Made by a program: the position numbers and the translations under genes. Of a DNA stretch of 64,000 nucleotides, positions 26,835 through 35,185 are shown in pieces. The notes below the pieces were generated by a model. That model searched no databases. It was given only the letters and a program-made list of their open reading frames with translations, and was not told where the DNA came from. Positions within the stretch are counted from its first letter, which is position 1, and the number at the start of each line of letters is the position of its first letter. The stretch is taken from contig NZ_JAIWPE010000069.1 in NCBI RefSeq assembly GCF_021028955.1, positions 62,001 to 126,000 on the forward strand. Direction: 5' to 3'. Source of the stretch: Salipaludibacillus sp. CUR1. GTDB lineage: Bacteria; Bacillota; Bacilli; Bacillales; Salisediminibacteriaceae.

Positions 26835-26934
26835 CCTTTATAGCACAAGCTGGATGCAAAGTGGCAAACTGGCTGTTTATAAAGTATACTGTGAATGGAA
26901 TTACAGTTTCTGCAGCATCAGGAGGAATAAATCT

Positions 26935-27255
26935 TTGAGTAAACGAAAGAACCGAATGAGAGAAAGAATTAAAGAAGGAAGAACATCTTTTATTGTGAAA
27001 GAAGGTCTTTACCACTTCGGAATAAAATTGTGGTTATTGTATATGCTTGTAAGTTTGATCATATCTTATCAGTTTGATTTTTCTGTCATGCTTTCAACTC
27101 CCGAGCTGATAAGAAGCACAATATACCTCCTTGTTTTTCTCGCTATTGGAGCTTATTGGGGATTCATCTGGTTTCAAGTACATACATCTGAACAAAAGAG
27201 AGAAGAAGAGCTTAAAAAAGAAAAAACAGGCAAGAAAAAAAGAAAAAGCAACTGA
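26935..27255 (+). CDS. Small two-span membrane protein, unknown function
   Basis: 106 aa from a TTG at 26935, 8 nt after GGAGGA; the frame is open further upstream, but that part reads through the hairpin region without a ribosome site. A basic N-terminus (SKRKNRMRERIKEG) precedes two hydrophobic segments (LWLLYMLVSLIISY, about 38-51, and STIYLLVFLAIGAYWGFIWF, about 64-83). A Lys/Glu-rich tail (EEELKKEKTGKKKRKSN) closes the protein. Both ends are probably cytoplasmic. No family recognised. Followed by two hairpins. Confidence 0.68.
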   Translation: MSKRKNRMRERIKEGRTSFIVKEGLYHFGIKLWLLYMLVSLIISYQFDFSVMLSTPELIRSTIYLLVFLAIGAYWGFIWFQVHTSEQKREEELKKEKTGKKKRKSN

Positions 27256-27312
27256 ACGACTCTCTCTTAGACCGTTCCTGTCAAAGAGACAGGAAAACTT
27301 GTAAAGCTCTGT

Positions 27313-27353
27313 TAAACTGCTTTAGCTCTTGAGGCTAAAGCAGTTTATTTTTT
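27313..27353 (+). terminator. Terminator of the small membrane protein gene
   Basis: TAAACTGCTTTAGC pairs perfectly with GCTAAAGCAGTTTA, followed by TTTTTT. A smaller hairpin (TTCCTGTC/GACAGGAA, 27276-27297) lies just before it. Confidence 0.88.
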
Positions 27354-27395
27354 CAAAGGGGAGCAGAGAAGGGCTAAAAAAAGAGTAACAGGGAG

Positions 27396-28050
27396 GTAGG
27401 TGCTACCGGCGTAGCACCTATCACCTGCGACGAGTAAGCGAAAGCGGCGCAGGAGCACCAACAAACGTAGCAGGGAGAAATCAGGAGGAAACGGAAGCAT
27501 AAGCAAGCTAAAAAAGAGTAACAGAGAAGTAGGTGCTACCGGTGTAGCACCTATCACCTGCGACGAGCAAGCGAAGCGGCGCAGGAGCACCTACAAACGT
27601 ATCAGGGAGGAATCAGGAGGAAACGGAAGCATAAGCAAGTAACAAAAGAGTAACAGAGAAGTAGGTGCTACTGGTGTAGCACTTATCACCTGCGACGAGC
27701 AAGTGAAAGCGGCGCAGGAGCACCTACAAACGTATCAGGAAGAAATCAGAAGGAAACGGAAGCATAAGCAAGCGCAAAAAGAGTAACAGGGAGGTAGGTG
27801 CTACTGGTGTAGCACCTACAAACGTAGCAGGAAGAAATCAGGAGGAAACGGAAGCATAAGCAAGCGCAAAAAGAGTAACAGGGAGGTAGGTGCTACTGGT
27901 GTAGCACCTACAAATGTATCAGGGAGAAATCAGGAGAAAACGGCCGTATAAGCAAGTAATAAAAGAGTAACAGAGAAGTAGGTGCTACCGGTGTAGCACC
28001 TATCACCTGCGACGAGCAAGCGAAGCGGCGCAGAGGCACCAACAAAAAAA
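27396..28050. repeat. Six-unit tandem repeat array with palindromic heads
   Basis: Units start at 27396, 27529, 27661, 27794, 27886 and 27978 (the last partial). Each begins with GTAGGTGCTAC then (C/T)GG(C/T) then GTAGCACCTA, a palindrome. Units 1-3 are 132-133 bp; units 4 and 5 are 92 bp and lack the ~41 bp module TCACCTGCGACGAG...GGCGCAGGAGCACC. That module is bounded by direct repeats AGCACCTA, and one such copy remains at the deletion point. The rest of each unit contains AATCAGGAGGAAACGGAAGC and ATAAGCAAG. The array lies between two convergent genes, each with its own terminator, and fills the 27354-28050 gap. No coding frame is kept across units. Confidence 0.92.
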
Positions 28051-28095
28051 ACAGGAAACCGTGAGACAGCCTGCCTTTGCTTCACGGTTTCCTGT
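28051..28095 (-). terminator. Terminator of splB
   Basis: ACAGGAAACCGTGA and TCACGGTTTCCTGT form a perfect 14 bp stem; on the minus strand T8 follows. It directly abuts the tandem array. Confidence 0.9.
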
Positions 28096-28108
28096 GTTAA
28101 AGCATCTA

Positions 28109-29137
28109 TTAGGTAAAATATTCAATGGTGGCTTCAGGGAAAAATTGCTGTTGATACTCATACAGTGTTTTTTGAATATCTTCCTGCTCGTCATTTTGGT
28201 ATACGTACTTTCCAATTCCGTACTTTCCCCACTTGTACTTTCTTTTTTCCTCGTCAAGCTCCAGTTTTGTCATAGGGTAATTTTTTTGAATGACCCGCTT
28301 GGCCGGCTTTGTAAAACGGTGCTGGATCAGTTCGAATGTCAGATCATCCAGGGCATAAGCAGGGAGCTCGTCATAAAGCTTTTCAAACATCTCCTTATAC
28401 CCTTTTTTCCACCCTTCGTGCAAATAAATAGGTGCAATGATAAAACCAAGAGGATAGCCGGCTTTGGCTGCTTTAGCTGCTGCGCCAATTCTTTCATTAA
28501 GAGGAGAGGTTCCTTGTTCAAAGCTTTTTATGACATAATCTGCATTGATGCTGAAACGAAAACGCGTTTTTCCTTGATGGTCCGCGTCCAGTAAGTGATC
28601 AATATGATGATACTTTGTCACAAACCGCAGTTTTCCATATTTGGACTTACCAAAGTATTCGATGGCATGTTTTAAAGAGTGTGTTAAATGGTCAATTCCT
28701 ACGATATCAGACGTACATGCTGCTTCGAAACGGGTTTCTTCCGGCGCACGCTCTTTCATATATTGTTCAGCCGCCTCAAAAATTTCGTCTGTATTTACAT
28801 ATGTCCTTATATAAGGCTTGCTTCCCATAGTCGTTTGAAGATAACAATACTGACAGTGGCCCATACACCCGGTTGCCAGAGGAATAGCATATTCGGCTGA
28901 CGGCTTGGATGTGTCAAATTTAAGTGTTTTTCTCACACCGACAACCAGTGTGGACTTTGCATTCCTGTATTTTTGTAAATCATTTTTGCCCGGGATATCT
29001 CTTACCTGATTATGGGAAGTGGTTTTTCTTATTTCAATTCCCATCTCAGTAAATTTTTTCTTCAGTTGAACCCCGGCTGGATATTCAAGTGCGCCAGGCT
29101 CTATATAAACAAGCTGAGGGACGAAAGGTTTTATCAT
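28109..29137 (-). CDS. splB: Spore photoproduct lyase
   Basis: Radical-SAM repair enzyme that reverts the UV lesion 5-thyminyl-5,6-dihydrothymine in germinating spores. 342 aa, full length. The [4Fe-4S] motif is CMGHCQYCYLQTT (CX3CX2C, near residue 91), and the H-donor Cys lies in EAACTSDIVGIDHLTH near 141, the position of the essential Cys of the B. subtilis enzyme. LRFVTKYHHIDHLLD and TRFRFSINADYVI follow as in the family. It overlaps the splA stop by 4 bp, so the pair is coupled. In B. subtilis the operon is forespore-expressed under sigma-G. Confidence 0.97.
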   Translation of the reverse strand: MIKPFVPQLVYIEPGALEYPAGVQLKKKFTEMGIEIRKTTSHNQVRDIPGKNDLQKYRNAKSTLVVGVRKTLKFDTSKPSAEYAIPLATGCMGHCQYCYLQTTMGSKPYIRTYVNTDEIFEAAEQYMKERAPEETRFEAACTSDIVGIDHLTHSLKHAIEYFGKSKYGKLRFVTKYHHIDHLLDADHQGKTRFRFSINADYVIKSFEQGTSPLNERIGAAAKAAKAGYPLGFIIAPIYLHEGWKKGYKEMFEKLYDELPAYALDDLTFELIQHRFTKPAKRVIQKNYPMTKLELDEEKRKYKWGKYGIGKYVYQNDEQEDIQKTLYEYQQQFFPEATIEYFT

Positions 29138-29412
29138 AATCTGTATACCTCATGAATAGGGTGGAAATCCAGCTCCTCATCATTTGGATTAAAAATATCC
29201 CTGTAGACTTCTTCAGCTTCTTCATAACTTGTGAACATTGCGAAATCGTCAGTCAGAGGATAATATTCATCTCTAAAAAAAAGTGAAAGCTCCCCCGGTT
29301 GGAAAGGATTATCTACAATATAAGCTTCCTGGATATGAGCAACAGATTGTGTATGGGGGTTACGTTGAATAATATAAACCGTGTCTCCGGCGTGGAGTTT
29401 TTCAATAGTCAT
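29134..29412 (-). CDS. splA: Transcriptional regulator SplA
   Basis: Small negative regulator of the spl operon, distantly TRAP-like. 92 aa. I chose the ATG at 29412, 7 nt after AAAGGAGG, rather than the GTG two codons upstream, which would lie inside the ribosome site. Recognisable core: GDTVYIIQRNPHTQSVAHIQ, IVDNPFQPGELSLFF and YYPLTDDFAMFTSYEEAEE. It is the first gene of the splAB operon and overlaps splB by ATGA. A TGAATA element lies upstream but no complete sigma-G promoter could be assigned with confidence. Confidence 0.92.
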   Translation of the reverse strand: MTIEKLHAGDTVYIIQRNPHTQSVAHIQEAYIVDNPFQPGELSLFFRDEYYPLTDDFAMFTSYEEAEEVYRDIFNPNDEELDFHPIHEVYRL

Positions 29413-29514
29413 TTTCACCCTCCTTTACTTTAAGCAGTCTTTATAAATATAGCTTGACAGCAAAGGTACGGGAATATTCAAGGAAAAATTTCACCTTCTT
29501 GTCATCATAAAAAA

Positions 29515-29541
29515 AAGCAGCAGTCCGGGAGACTGCTGCTT
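29515..29541 (-). terminator. Terminator of the phasin-like gene
   Basis: AAGCAGCAGTC pairs with GACTGCTGCTT; on the minus strand T8 follows. Confidence 0.92.
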
Positions 29542-29543
29542 AA

Positions 29544-29888
29544 TTAAAATTCGCTTTGATTGTCATCATTCGTTTGTTTGTTATCGTGTTCCAGCTGCAT
29601 GATTTTCTGCTCAAGTACTTCTACTTTTTGTTTGAGCTGTAAATGCTCGTCTCTTGAGACAATGTTTAAATCTTCCATGACTGAACGCATTCTCTCTTTA
29701 GAGCGGGTAGACCATTGTTCTTCCGTTTCCTCTCCTTTTTTCAAGAGGGATTGATATAATTCATCTGCCTCTTTAGGAGTCACTTTCCCTTTCGATAAAA
29801 GATCGTCAATATACTTTTCCACTTTTTCCTTGCTTGATACGGCAGCACCTAATCCTAATAAAAAACCTGTTTTCAGTAAATTGCTCAT
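29544..29888 (-). CDS. Phasin-like coiled-coil protein
   Basis: 114 aa. A hydrophobic N-terminus (LLKTGFLLGLGAAVSSKEK) is followed by a helical body (VEKYIDDLLSKGKVTPKEAD) and a heptad-rich tail (LQLKQKVEVLEQKIMQLEHD). This matches the small proteins annotated as polyhydroxyalkanoate regulator phasin, found beside AarF/UbiB-like genes in Bacillaceae and other bacteria. No PHA synthase is in the window, so a role as a membrane or granule coat protein is only a possibility. It sits 30 bp downstream of the ubiB-like gene on the same strand and ends in a strong terminator. Confidence 0.75.
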   Translation of the reverse strand: MSNLLKTGFLLGLGAAVSSKEKVEKYIDDLLSKGKVTPKEADELYQSLLKKGEETEEQWSTRSKERMRSVMEDLNIVSRDEHLQLKQKVEVLEQKIMQLEHDNKQTNDDNQSEF

Positions 29889-29918
29889 TTGATAGCCCTC
29901 CTTAAAATAATTTCCCGC

Positions 29919-31556
29919 TTATCTTCGGAATTTATCCACCCAGCGTTTATGCAAGATAAACGTTAAGATACTTATTGTAAATGAAATAATTGTCAGAACT
30001 GACGTGACGAGCAGAAGATAAGAATGCGCCATTATAATAGAAACCAATAAAAATACTAAAGACAGCAGAAAAGTTAAAGCTGAAATACCGGCCATCATCA
30101 ACTGGCGCTGATGGTCAAATTGTCTCCATTGCCGGCGTTCTTCCGATCTTCTCTGATAAGTTGGAGCTTCAAGCCACTCATTTATATTACGGGGAAGCGA
30201 TAGTAAAGGTTTCGCTGAATCCTTAATAACCTGCATTTTAAGGCTTCCCGGATCTTCATTGTTTTCTTCAAGCCACTGTGTGACAACAGGTTTTCCCAAA
30301 GCCATAAAATCTATGTCAGGATCGATAATCGTCAAGACACCCAGTCCTATTGAAGCGGCCCGGCCGAGAAAAGCAAATTCGGCAGGAAGCTGGATAGGCT
30401 GTTCGTGGACAATTTCCTGAAGGTCCCTGAAAATTTCCTGAACCACTTCTTCATCGAGCTGTTTAATATCCTGTTCCAAATACATATCCACGTAAGTTCT
30501 CAGTAATGACTGAAGCTTGTATTTATTTGCATGGGGAAGGAGGAAGCCAAGCTCCTGCAACTGGCTTATTACCAGTTCATAGTCATCAAGAACAAACCCT
30601 TGGATCATTTTTCTGATTTGCTGTGTTTCTTCCCTTGAAATTTCACCCACCATGCCAAAATCTATAATAACAATCATACCATCTTTTGTTATAAGAATAT
30701 TTCCCTGATGGGGATCTGCATGAAACATTCCGTAATCCAGCAGCTGGTCGACGAAAAACTGAAATACTCTGCGGGCAGCTTCTTTCCGGTCAAGCTGATT
30801 CTCTTTTAAAAAGGAGATATCAGTCACTTTTCTTCCTTCCATCCACTCCATGACCAGCACTTTACGTGTAGAGTATTCTTCATAAAACTGGGGGATATAA
30901 TAATCATTACTGTCATGAAACCTTTTCTGGAAATACTGGCCGTTTTTTAATTCTTTAGCGTAATTGAGCTCATTGCCGATAATGGTAACGACTTCTTTAT
31001 AGAGGGCTTTCCCATCTATCTCTTTTCCGAATTTTGTAAAGGTACTTGTTATCCATAAAACAATGCGTAACGCCTTAAAATCCGTATGAATAATTTTTTT
31101 AATATTATGGCGCTGAATTTTAATGGCTACTTCCTGGCCGTTAGTCAATCTGCCTTTGTACACTTCTCCAATTGAAGCGGAAGCTACGGGTTTATCGCTT
31201 AGCTCCGATAAATAATTTTCGATGGGCTGACCCCATTCGTCTTCCAGAATCTTTTTGGATATGTCAGCAGGAACAGGGGGGACCTGGTCGATGAGCCCGG
31301 AAAGCTCTTTTAAAAATACTTCCGGCATAATATCCGCTCTTGTACTCAGAAACTGCCCGACTTTAATCATCAAGCCTTCCAGTTTAATCGCTTTTTCCCT
31401 ATATTCTTCAGCTTGTTTTTTTAGAAGCTCTTCCCATTTTTCCTGAGTTTGGGCATCCCATGTTTTATTTCTTTTGTTAAAAAAATAAAGTTGAACGACA
31501 AATTTTATAAACATTCCTACAATAACAATTATACGATATAATGAGAAGTTTTTCAC
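29919..31556 (-). CDS. ABC1/AarF/UbiB family atypical kinase-like membrane protein
   Basis: 545 aa. The UbiB-type kinase-like core shows KVGQFLSTRADIMPEVF (KxGQ motif, near 67), the Ala-rich loop replacement ASIGEVYKGRLTNGQEVAIK, the hinge VLVMEWMEGRKVTD, HADPHQGNILI and IIDFGMVGEI (DFG). Two C-terminal membrane helices (LMMAGISALTFLLSLVFLLV and LLLVTSVLTIISFTISILTF) anchor it. UbiB relatives act in isoprenoid lipid or quinone handling through ATPase activity. Bacillaceae make menaquinone, so the lipid partner here is unknown. The gene leads a two-gene unit with the phasin-like protein. Confidence 0.9.
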   Translation of the reverse strand: MKNFSLYRIIVIVGMFIKFVVQLYFFNKRNKTWDAQTQEKWEELLKKQAEEYREKAIKLEGLMIKVGQFLSTRADIMPEVFLKELSGLIDQVPPVPADISKKILEDEWGQPIENYLSELSDKPVASASIGEVYKGRLTNGQEVAIKIQRHNIKKIIHTDFKALRIVLWITSTFTKFGKEIDGKALYKEVVTIIGNELNYAKELKNGQYFQKRFHDSNDYYIPQFYEEYSTRKVLVMEWMEGRKVTDISFLKENQLDRKEAARRVFQFFVDQLLDYGMFHADPHQGNILITKDGMIVIIDFGMVGEISREETQQIRKMIQGFVLDDYELVISQLQELGFLLPHANKYKLQSLLRTYVDMYLEQDIKQLDEEVVQEIFRDLQEIVHEQPIQLPAEFAFLGRAASIGLGVLTIIDPDIDFMALGKPVVTQWLEENNEDPGSLKMQVIKDSAKPLLSLPRNINEWLEAPTYQRRSEERRQWRQFDHQRQLMMAGISALTFLLSLVFLLVSIIMAHSYLLLVTSVLTIISFTISILTFILHKRWVDKFRR

Positions 31557-31662
31557 AATGATCCTCCCTGTCAGACATAAACTGGATCTGTAACTAAATA
31601 ATAACGCTCTCTTTTAAACTTTGTATACCCCTTTAAGAAAGAATGTATGTCAAAAAAAGAAA

Positions 31663-31715
31663 GGCCCTTCAGGAAAGGGCCAATAAAAAGCGGCTCTGCC
31701 TGAAAGCAGAGCCGC
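31663..31715 (-). terminator. Tandem terminators after treP
   Basis: On the minus strand GCGGCTCTGC/GCAGAGCCGC plus T-run (31690-31715) is followed by GGCCCTT/AAGGGCC plus a T-rich tail (31663-31681). The double arrangement reads out of treP. Confidence 0.92.
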
Positions 31716-31725
31716 ACATAATGAC

Positions 31726-33141
31726 TTAAACTTCTTCTTTAGAAACAAATTTTCCATAGAGGTAAGTTAAAGTGAAAGGCACAATAAGCACAATAAACAT
31801 ACCTATGAAAAATGGCACCCAGTCTTGAGGGAAGATAGATAAGAAGGCAGGGATTCCGCCAACGCCAATGGCTGAGGCTAATACCCCACTGATTGAAATA
31901 AACGTTCCGGCAATTGCTGAACCAATGATGGCACAGACGAACGGATACCTGTACCGGATATTAACCCCGAACATAGCAGGTTCCGTAACACCTAAATAAG
32001 CTGATACAGCTGATGTACCTGAAAGCCCTTTGAGATTTTCACTTCGAGACACAAACATCATTGCTAATGCGGCAGAACCCTGAGCGATATTGGATAAAGC
32101 AAGGATCGGCCATAAGAACGTTCCGTCGCCAGTTCCTGTGAGCTGCAGGTCGACAGCAAGAAAGGCGTGGTGCATTCCAGTGATAACTAAAGGTGCGTAC
32201 ATGATACCGTAAACTAAACCGCCTAAAGCAGGAAGAACATCAAACAACCATACAAATCCGCCGGTAATCCCGTTACCTAACGCAAATGTCAGTGGACCAA
32301 TAGCGACAAAAGTGATAAATCCGGTAGCTAAAAGTGCCACTGGAGCTACAACAAGGAGCTGGATAGAATCAGGAACCCGTTTTCGAAGGAAAAGTTCGAT
32401 CTTAGATAAAATATAAGAAGCGAATAAAACAGGTAATACTTGTCCTTGATAGCCTATTGCTTCAACTTCCAGGCCAAACAGATTCCACATTGGCACGTCG
32501 CCGGCAGCCTGCGCATCTGCATAAGCCCAGGCATTCAACAAGTCAGGGTGAACCATAATTAAACCAAGAACAATACCGAGCAGGTCGCTGCCCCCGAAAC
32601 GCCTCACTGCTGACCAGCCGATCAAAGCGGGGAGGAAAGCAAAGGCTGCGCTTGCAATGATATTAATAATTTCAGCCATATCCGCCCATTGCGGATACAC
32701 TTCGATAAGTGCTTCGTCAAAGAAAATACCTTCACCGGTTAAAATATTATTTAAACCAAGTAATAAACCAGCAGTTACAATGGCAGGTAAAATAGGTATA
32801 AAAATATCAGCTAATGTTTTGACCGCTTTTTGAAAAGGATTCATTTTTTTGGAACCTGCGGACTTCACATCATCTTTGGAAGATTCACCGATATCAGTCA
32901 TTGCAACCAGTTCCCGGTAAACCTGATCAACAGTTCCTTGTCCAATAATCACCTGAAACTGTCCGTTTGTGGAAAAAGACCCTTTAACGATATCAATAGA
33001 TTCGAGCTTTTCAGAATCAACTTTAGATTCGTCTTTTAAAGCAAATCGAAGTCTTGTCACACAATGAGTGGCTTTATCAACGTTTTCTTCTCCTCCAATA
33101 GCTTCCAGGAGTTCACGAACTTGCCGTTCGTATTTTTGCAT
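31726..33141 (-). CDS. treP: PTS trehalose-specific EIIBC component
   Basis: Membrane permease of the phosphotransferase system that imports trehalose as trehalose-6-phosphate. 471 aa. The EIIB domain (about 1-90) carries the phosphocysteine Cys27 in THCVTRLRFAL and KGSFSTNGQFQVIIGQGTV. EIIC (about 110-460) includes PALIGWSAVRRFGG, HPDLLNAW and ITGMHHAFLAVDLQLTG. It agrees closely with B. subtilis TreP as I remember it. There is no EIIA domain, so it must borrow one from another PTS. The usual partners treA and treR are not adjacent. The promoter carries two TreR-like palindromes and a cre-like site. Confidence 0.93.
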   Translation of the reverse strand: MQKYERQVRELLEAIGGEENVDKATHCVTRLRFALKDESKVDSEKLESIDIVKGSFSTNGQFQVIIGQGTVDQVYRELVAMTDIGESSKDDVKSAGSKKMNPFQKAVKTLADIFIPILPAIVTAGLLLGLNNILTGEGIFFDEALIEVYPQWADMAEIINIIASAAFAFLPALIGWSAVRRFGGSDLLGIVLGLIMVHPDLLNAWAYADAQAAGDVPMWNLFGLEVEAIGYQGQVLPVLFASYILSKIELFLRKRVPDSIQLLVVAPVALLATGFITFVAIGPLTFALGNGITGGFVWLFDVLPALGGLVYGIMYAPLVITGMHHAFLAVDLQLTGTGDGTFLWPILALSNIAQGSAALAMMFVSRSENLKGLSGTSAVSAYLGVTEPAMFGVNIRYRYPFVCAIIGSAIAGTFISISGVLASAIGVGGIPAFLSIFPQDWVPFFIGMFIVLIVPFTLTYLYGKFVSKEEV

Positions 33142-33156
33142 AAATTACCCTCCTAA

Positions 33157-33171
33157 ATAAATCGTTTACAT
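33157..33171 (-). promoter_or_regulatory. cre-like site in the treP leader
   Basis: Minus strand ATGTAAACGATTTAT matches the CcpA pattern WTGNAANCGNWNNCW except for one position. It lies between the promoter and the ribosome site, a typical roadblock position. Confidence 0.65.
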
Positions 33172-33182
33172 TAATAACAAGA

Positions 33183-33242
33183 ACATGTATATACAAATAT
33201 CTTAACTATCTCCATTATAATTTGTATATACATGTTTTGCAA
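33183..33242 (-). promoter_or_regulatory. treP promoter flanked by two TreR-type operators
   Basis: On the minus strand TTGCAA (33237-33242) and TATAAT (33214-33219) have an exact 17 bp spacer. One TTGTATATACA-type palindrome fills that spacer (33220-33235) and a second lies downstream (33183-33198). The two form an inverted pair with identical arms ACATGTATATACAAAT. They match the TTGTATATACAA operator of the B. subtilis tre repressor. Confidence 0.85.
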
Positions 33243-33309
33243 CCGTTTTATTTATATGAAATTTACTGGAAAAACCCCTGGCTGCCGCAGGCACTTGGAG
33301 ATGAAATAA

Positions 33310-34329
33310 TTAAGGTTTTCCATAAAATTGAATATTCATTGTGACAATCCGCCTTCCAATCAGTAAAGCAAACAATAAAAATGTAGTAAACCCGATCCAA
33401 TACGCAATTACCCTTAAAGCATCCGCGCTCCATGGGGCCAGCGCAGAGACAATCATTCCGCCTGCCAAAGAAATACCTATTGTTATACCTGTAAGAAATA
33501 CAGGATTCAGCACTTTAAAAATTAAAAATTCTCCATTATGTTCAATTTTATTTTTTTCGTAAAGGTAAGTACTCAGCCAAAGAAAAAGCCCGGTAAAAAT
33601 TAACGGAAGCACGACCGACTGTATCTCTCCTGACTGATTAAAAACATAGTGGAACGGGGTTAAATAATTAATCCAGTCCGGCAAGCTGAAAATATATCGG
33701 AAATGAACTTCTGTAAAAGATTGAATTAATGCAAACACCCCTTGAGGCAAGAAACCCAACAGGAAGGTCAGTCCGACCTGGGAGATCATTTCCCCTGTAA
33801 AGGTTCCAATCAATAGAGCGAAAGTAAAAAACATTATAAATCCTAAAAGCGGGCCCCAGAAAATTTCAATCCAGGAAACGAGATAAAGGGCAGTCGAATA
33901 ATCCGACTGATAAATAATAAAAAAAGCTGTAAAAAAATTAATAACATGAAAGAAAAAAATGGCTGAAATCCCATAAAGCCACTTAGCTAAAAATAAATCT
34001 TTTCTCGAAAAAGGCAGTGAAAAAGTGAAATCGTTTCTTCTTGTATTCCTTTCTAATCCAATGAGCAAACATGCTAAAGCAATAATAGAAAAAGATAAAA
34101 AGACAGGGAGAGTGCCTTGGGAAAATATTTGCAATACATCCCATTTTTGAACTTCATACACATATCCTTCTGCTTGATTGGCTTGTTCCTCTCTCTCTTT
34201 CCACGTTTCGAGTGAAAGAACTGACTGAAAAGGCATATGAATAATGAATAAAGTAAGAATAATCCATATAATCATCCTGGTTTGTTTATAATTCTGATAC
34301 CAGAGAGCTTTATGAAACATGGCTGACAC
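33310..34329 (-). CDS. ABC-2 type permease of a Ytr-like transporter
   Basis: 339 aa with about six to eight membrane segments and a periplasm-facing stretch after TM1 (about 45-75). The second half has VGLTFLLGFLPQGVFALIQ and GMIVSALAPWSADALRVIAY. It is the membrane partner of the ATPase encoded just upstream, overlapping it by 20 bp, and corresponds to the YtrC/YtrD-type permeases of the B. subtilis ytr operon. Only one permease gene is present here, with no ytrE-ytrF pair, so this is a shorter version. Function in the family: response to cell-wall antibiotics. Confidence 0.82.
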   Translation of the reverse strand: MSAMFHKALWYQNYKQTRMIIWIILTLFIIHMPFQSVLSLETWKEREEQANQAEGYVYEVQKWDVLQIFSQGTLPVFLSFSIIALACLLIGLERNTRRNDFTFSLPFSRKDLFLAKWLYGISAIFFFHVINFFTAFFIIYQSDYSTALYLVSWIEIFWGPLLGFIMFFTFALLIGTFTGEMISQVGLTFLLGFLPQGVFALIQSFTEVHFRYIFSLPDWINYLTPFHYVFNQSGEIQSVVLPLIFTGLFLWLSTYLYEKNKIEHNGEFLIFKVLNPVFLTGITIGISLAGGMIVSALAPWSADALRVIAYWIGFTTFLLFALLIGRRIVTMNIQFYGKP

Positions 34330-35185
34330 CGCCTAATTTAGCCACAAAAATGTCCTCAAGTAATAATGGCAGCTCTTCAAAGAGAAGGGGTTCTGTTTCT
34401 TCAATCATATGTTGTATCTTTGGATCATTTCTATCCATTATTACTGTGTAAACTCTTCCTGTCTGATCCAATATAGTAACCTCTTTTTTCAGGTTTTGAG
34501 GCATCGTTTCTTTGAAAACAAGCTGAACCTTTTTATACATTTCTTTCATTTCTTCAATTTCATATAGGCTGTCTACTTTTCCGTCTTTAATCATAATTAT
34601 TTTATTTGCCATGAATTCCAACTCATCCAGTCTGTGTGAGGATATAATGATTGACACGTCTTTTGCGGCTACTTCTTCGATCAGAATTTGCAGCACCTGT
34701 TTTTTAACAATGACATCCAGCCCGTCAGTCGGTTCATCAAGCAATATATACCTGGCGCCTGTCGAGAAAGCAATGATAAGGGAGAAAAGTGCCTTCATAC
34801 CCTTAGAATAAGCACCTGTTTTTTTGACAGAGGGAAGGGAAAAGCGTTCCATTAATCCATAAAAATACTCTTCATCAAACTTTGGATAAATATTTTTGTA
34901 AAGGGTTAAAATTTCCTTTGTGCTGTAATTTTTAAAAGCTTCCGAAGAATCCGGCACGAATATAACTTGTTCTTTTATTTGCGGTTTTTTAAATATACTG
35001 TAACCATCAATTGTCACATCGCCTTTAGTTGGGTCTAGGATTCCGGTCATGGTGCGTAAAAGAGTTGTTTTTCCTGCCCCATTTCTTCCGATTACGCCTA
35101 TAATACTTCCTGTTTCAATTGAGAAATTAATATCTGACAAAATGTATTTGCCATGAATGGTTTTCGACACGCGGCTAATTTTCAT
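34310..35185 (-). CDS. ytrB: ABC transporter ATPase, YtrB-like
   Basis: 291 aa from the ATG at 35185, inside the end of ytrA and 8 nt after GGAGGG; longer in-frame starts lie inside ytrA and lack a ribosome site. Walker A is GRNGAGKTT (about 38-46), Walker B YILLDEPTDGLD and the H-loop SSHRLDELE. The signature motif is degenerate (YSKGMKALFSL in place of LSGGQ), typical of this ABC-2 exporter group. The C-terminal ~80 residues form an extra domain. It is coupled to ytrA upstream (11 bp overlap) and the permease downstream (20 bp overlap). Confidence 0.86.
   Translation of the reverse strand: MKISRVSKTIHGKYILSDINFSIETGSIIGVIGRNGAGKTTLLRTMTGILDPTKGDVTIDGYSIFKKPQIKEQVIFVPDSSEAFKNYSTKEILTLYKNIYPKFDEEYFYGLMERFSLPSVKKTGAYSKGMKALFSLIIAFSTGARYILLDEPTDGLDVIVKKQVLQILIEEVAAKDVSIIISSHRLDELEFMANKIIMIKDGKVDSLYEIEEMKEMYKKVQLVFKETMPQNLKKEVTILDQTGRVYTVIMDRNDPKIQHMIEETEPLLFEELPLLLEDIFVAKLGGVSHVS

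Noticed and set aside
27396-28050. CRISPR array
   Set aside because: Repeat units are 92-133 bp, contiguous and nearly identical throughout, with no short constant repeat alternating with unique spacers and no cas genes.
29413-29510. Sigma-G promoter for splAB
   Set aside because: A TGAATA -35-like element is present but no -10 at proper spacing matched the CATNNTA pattern.
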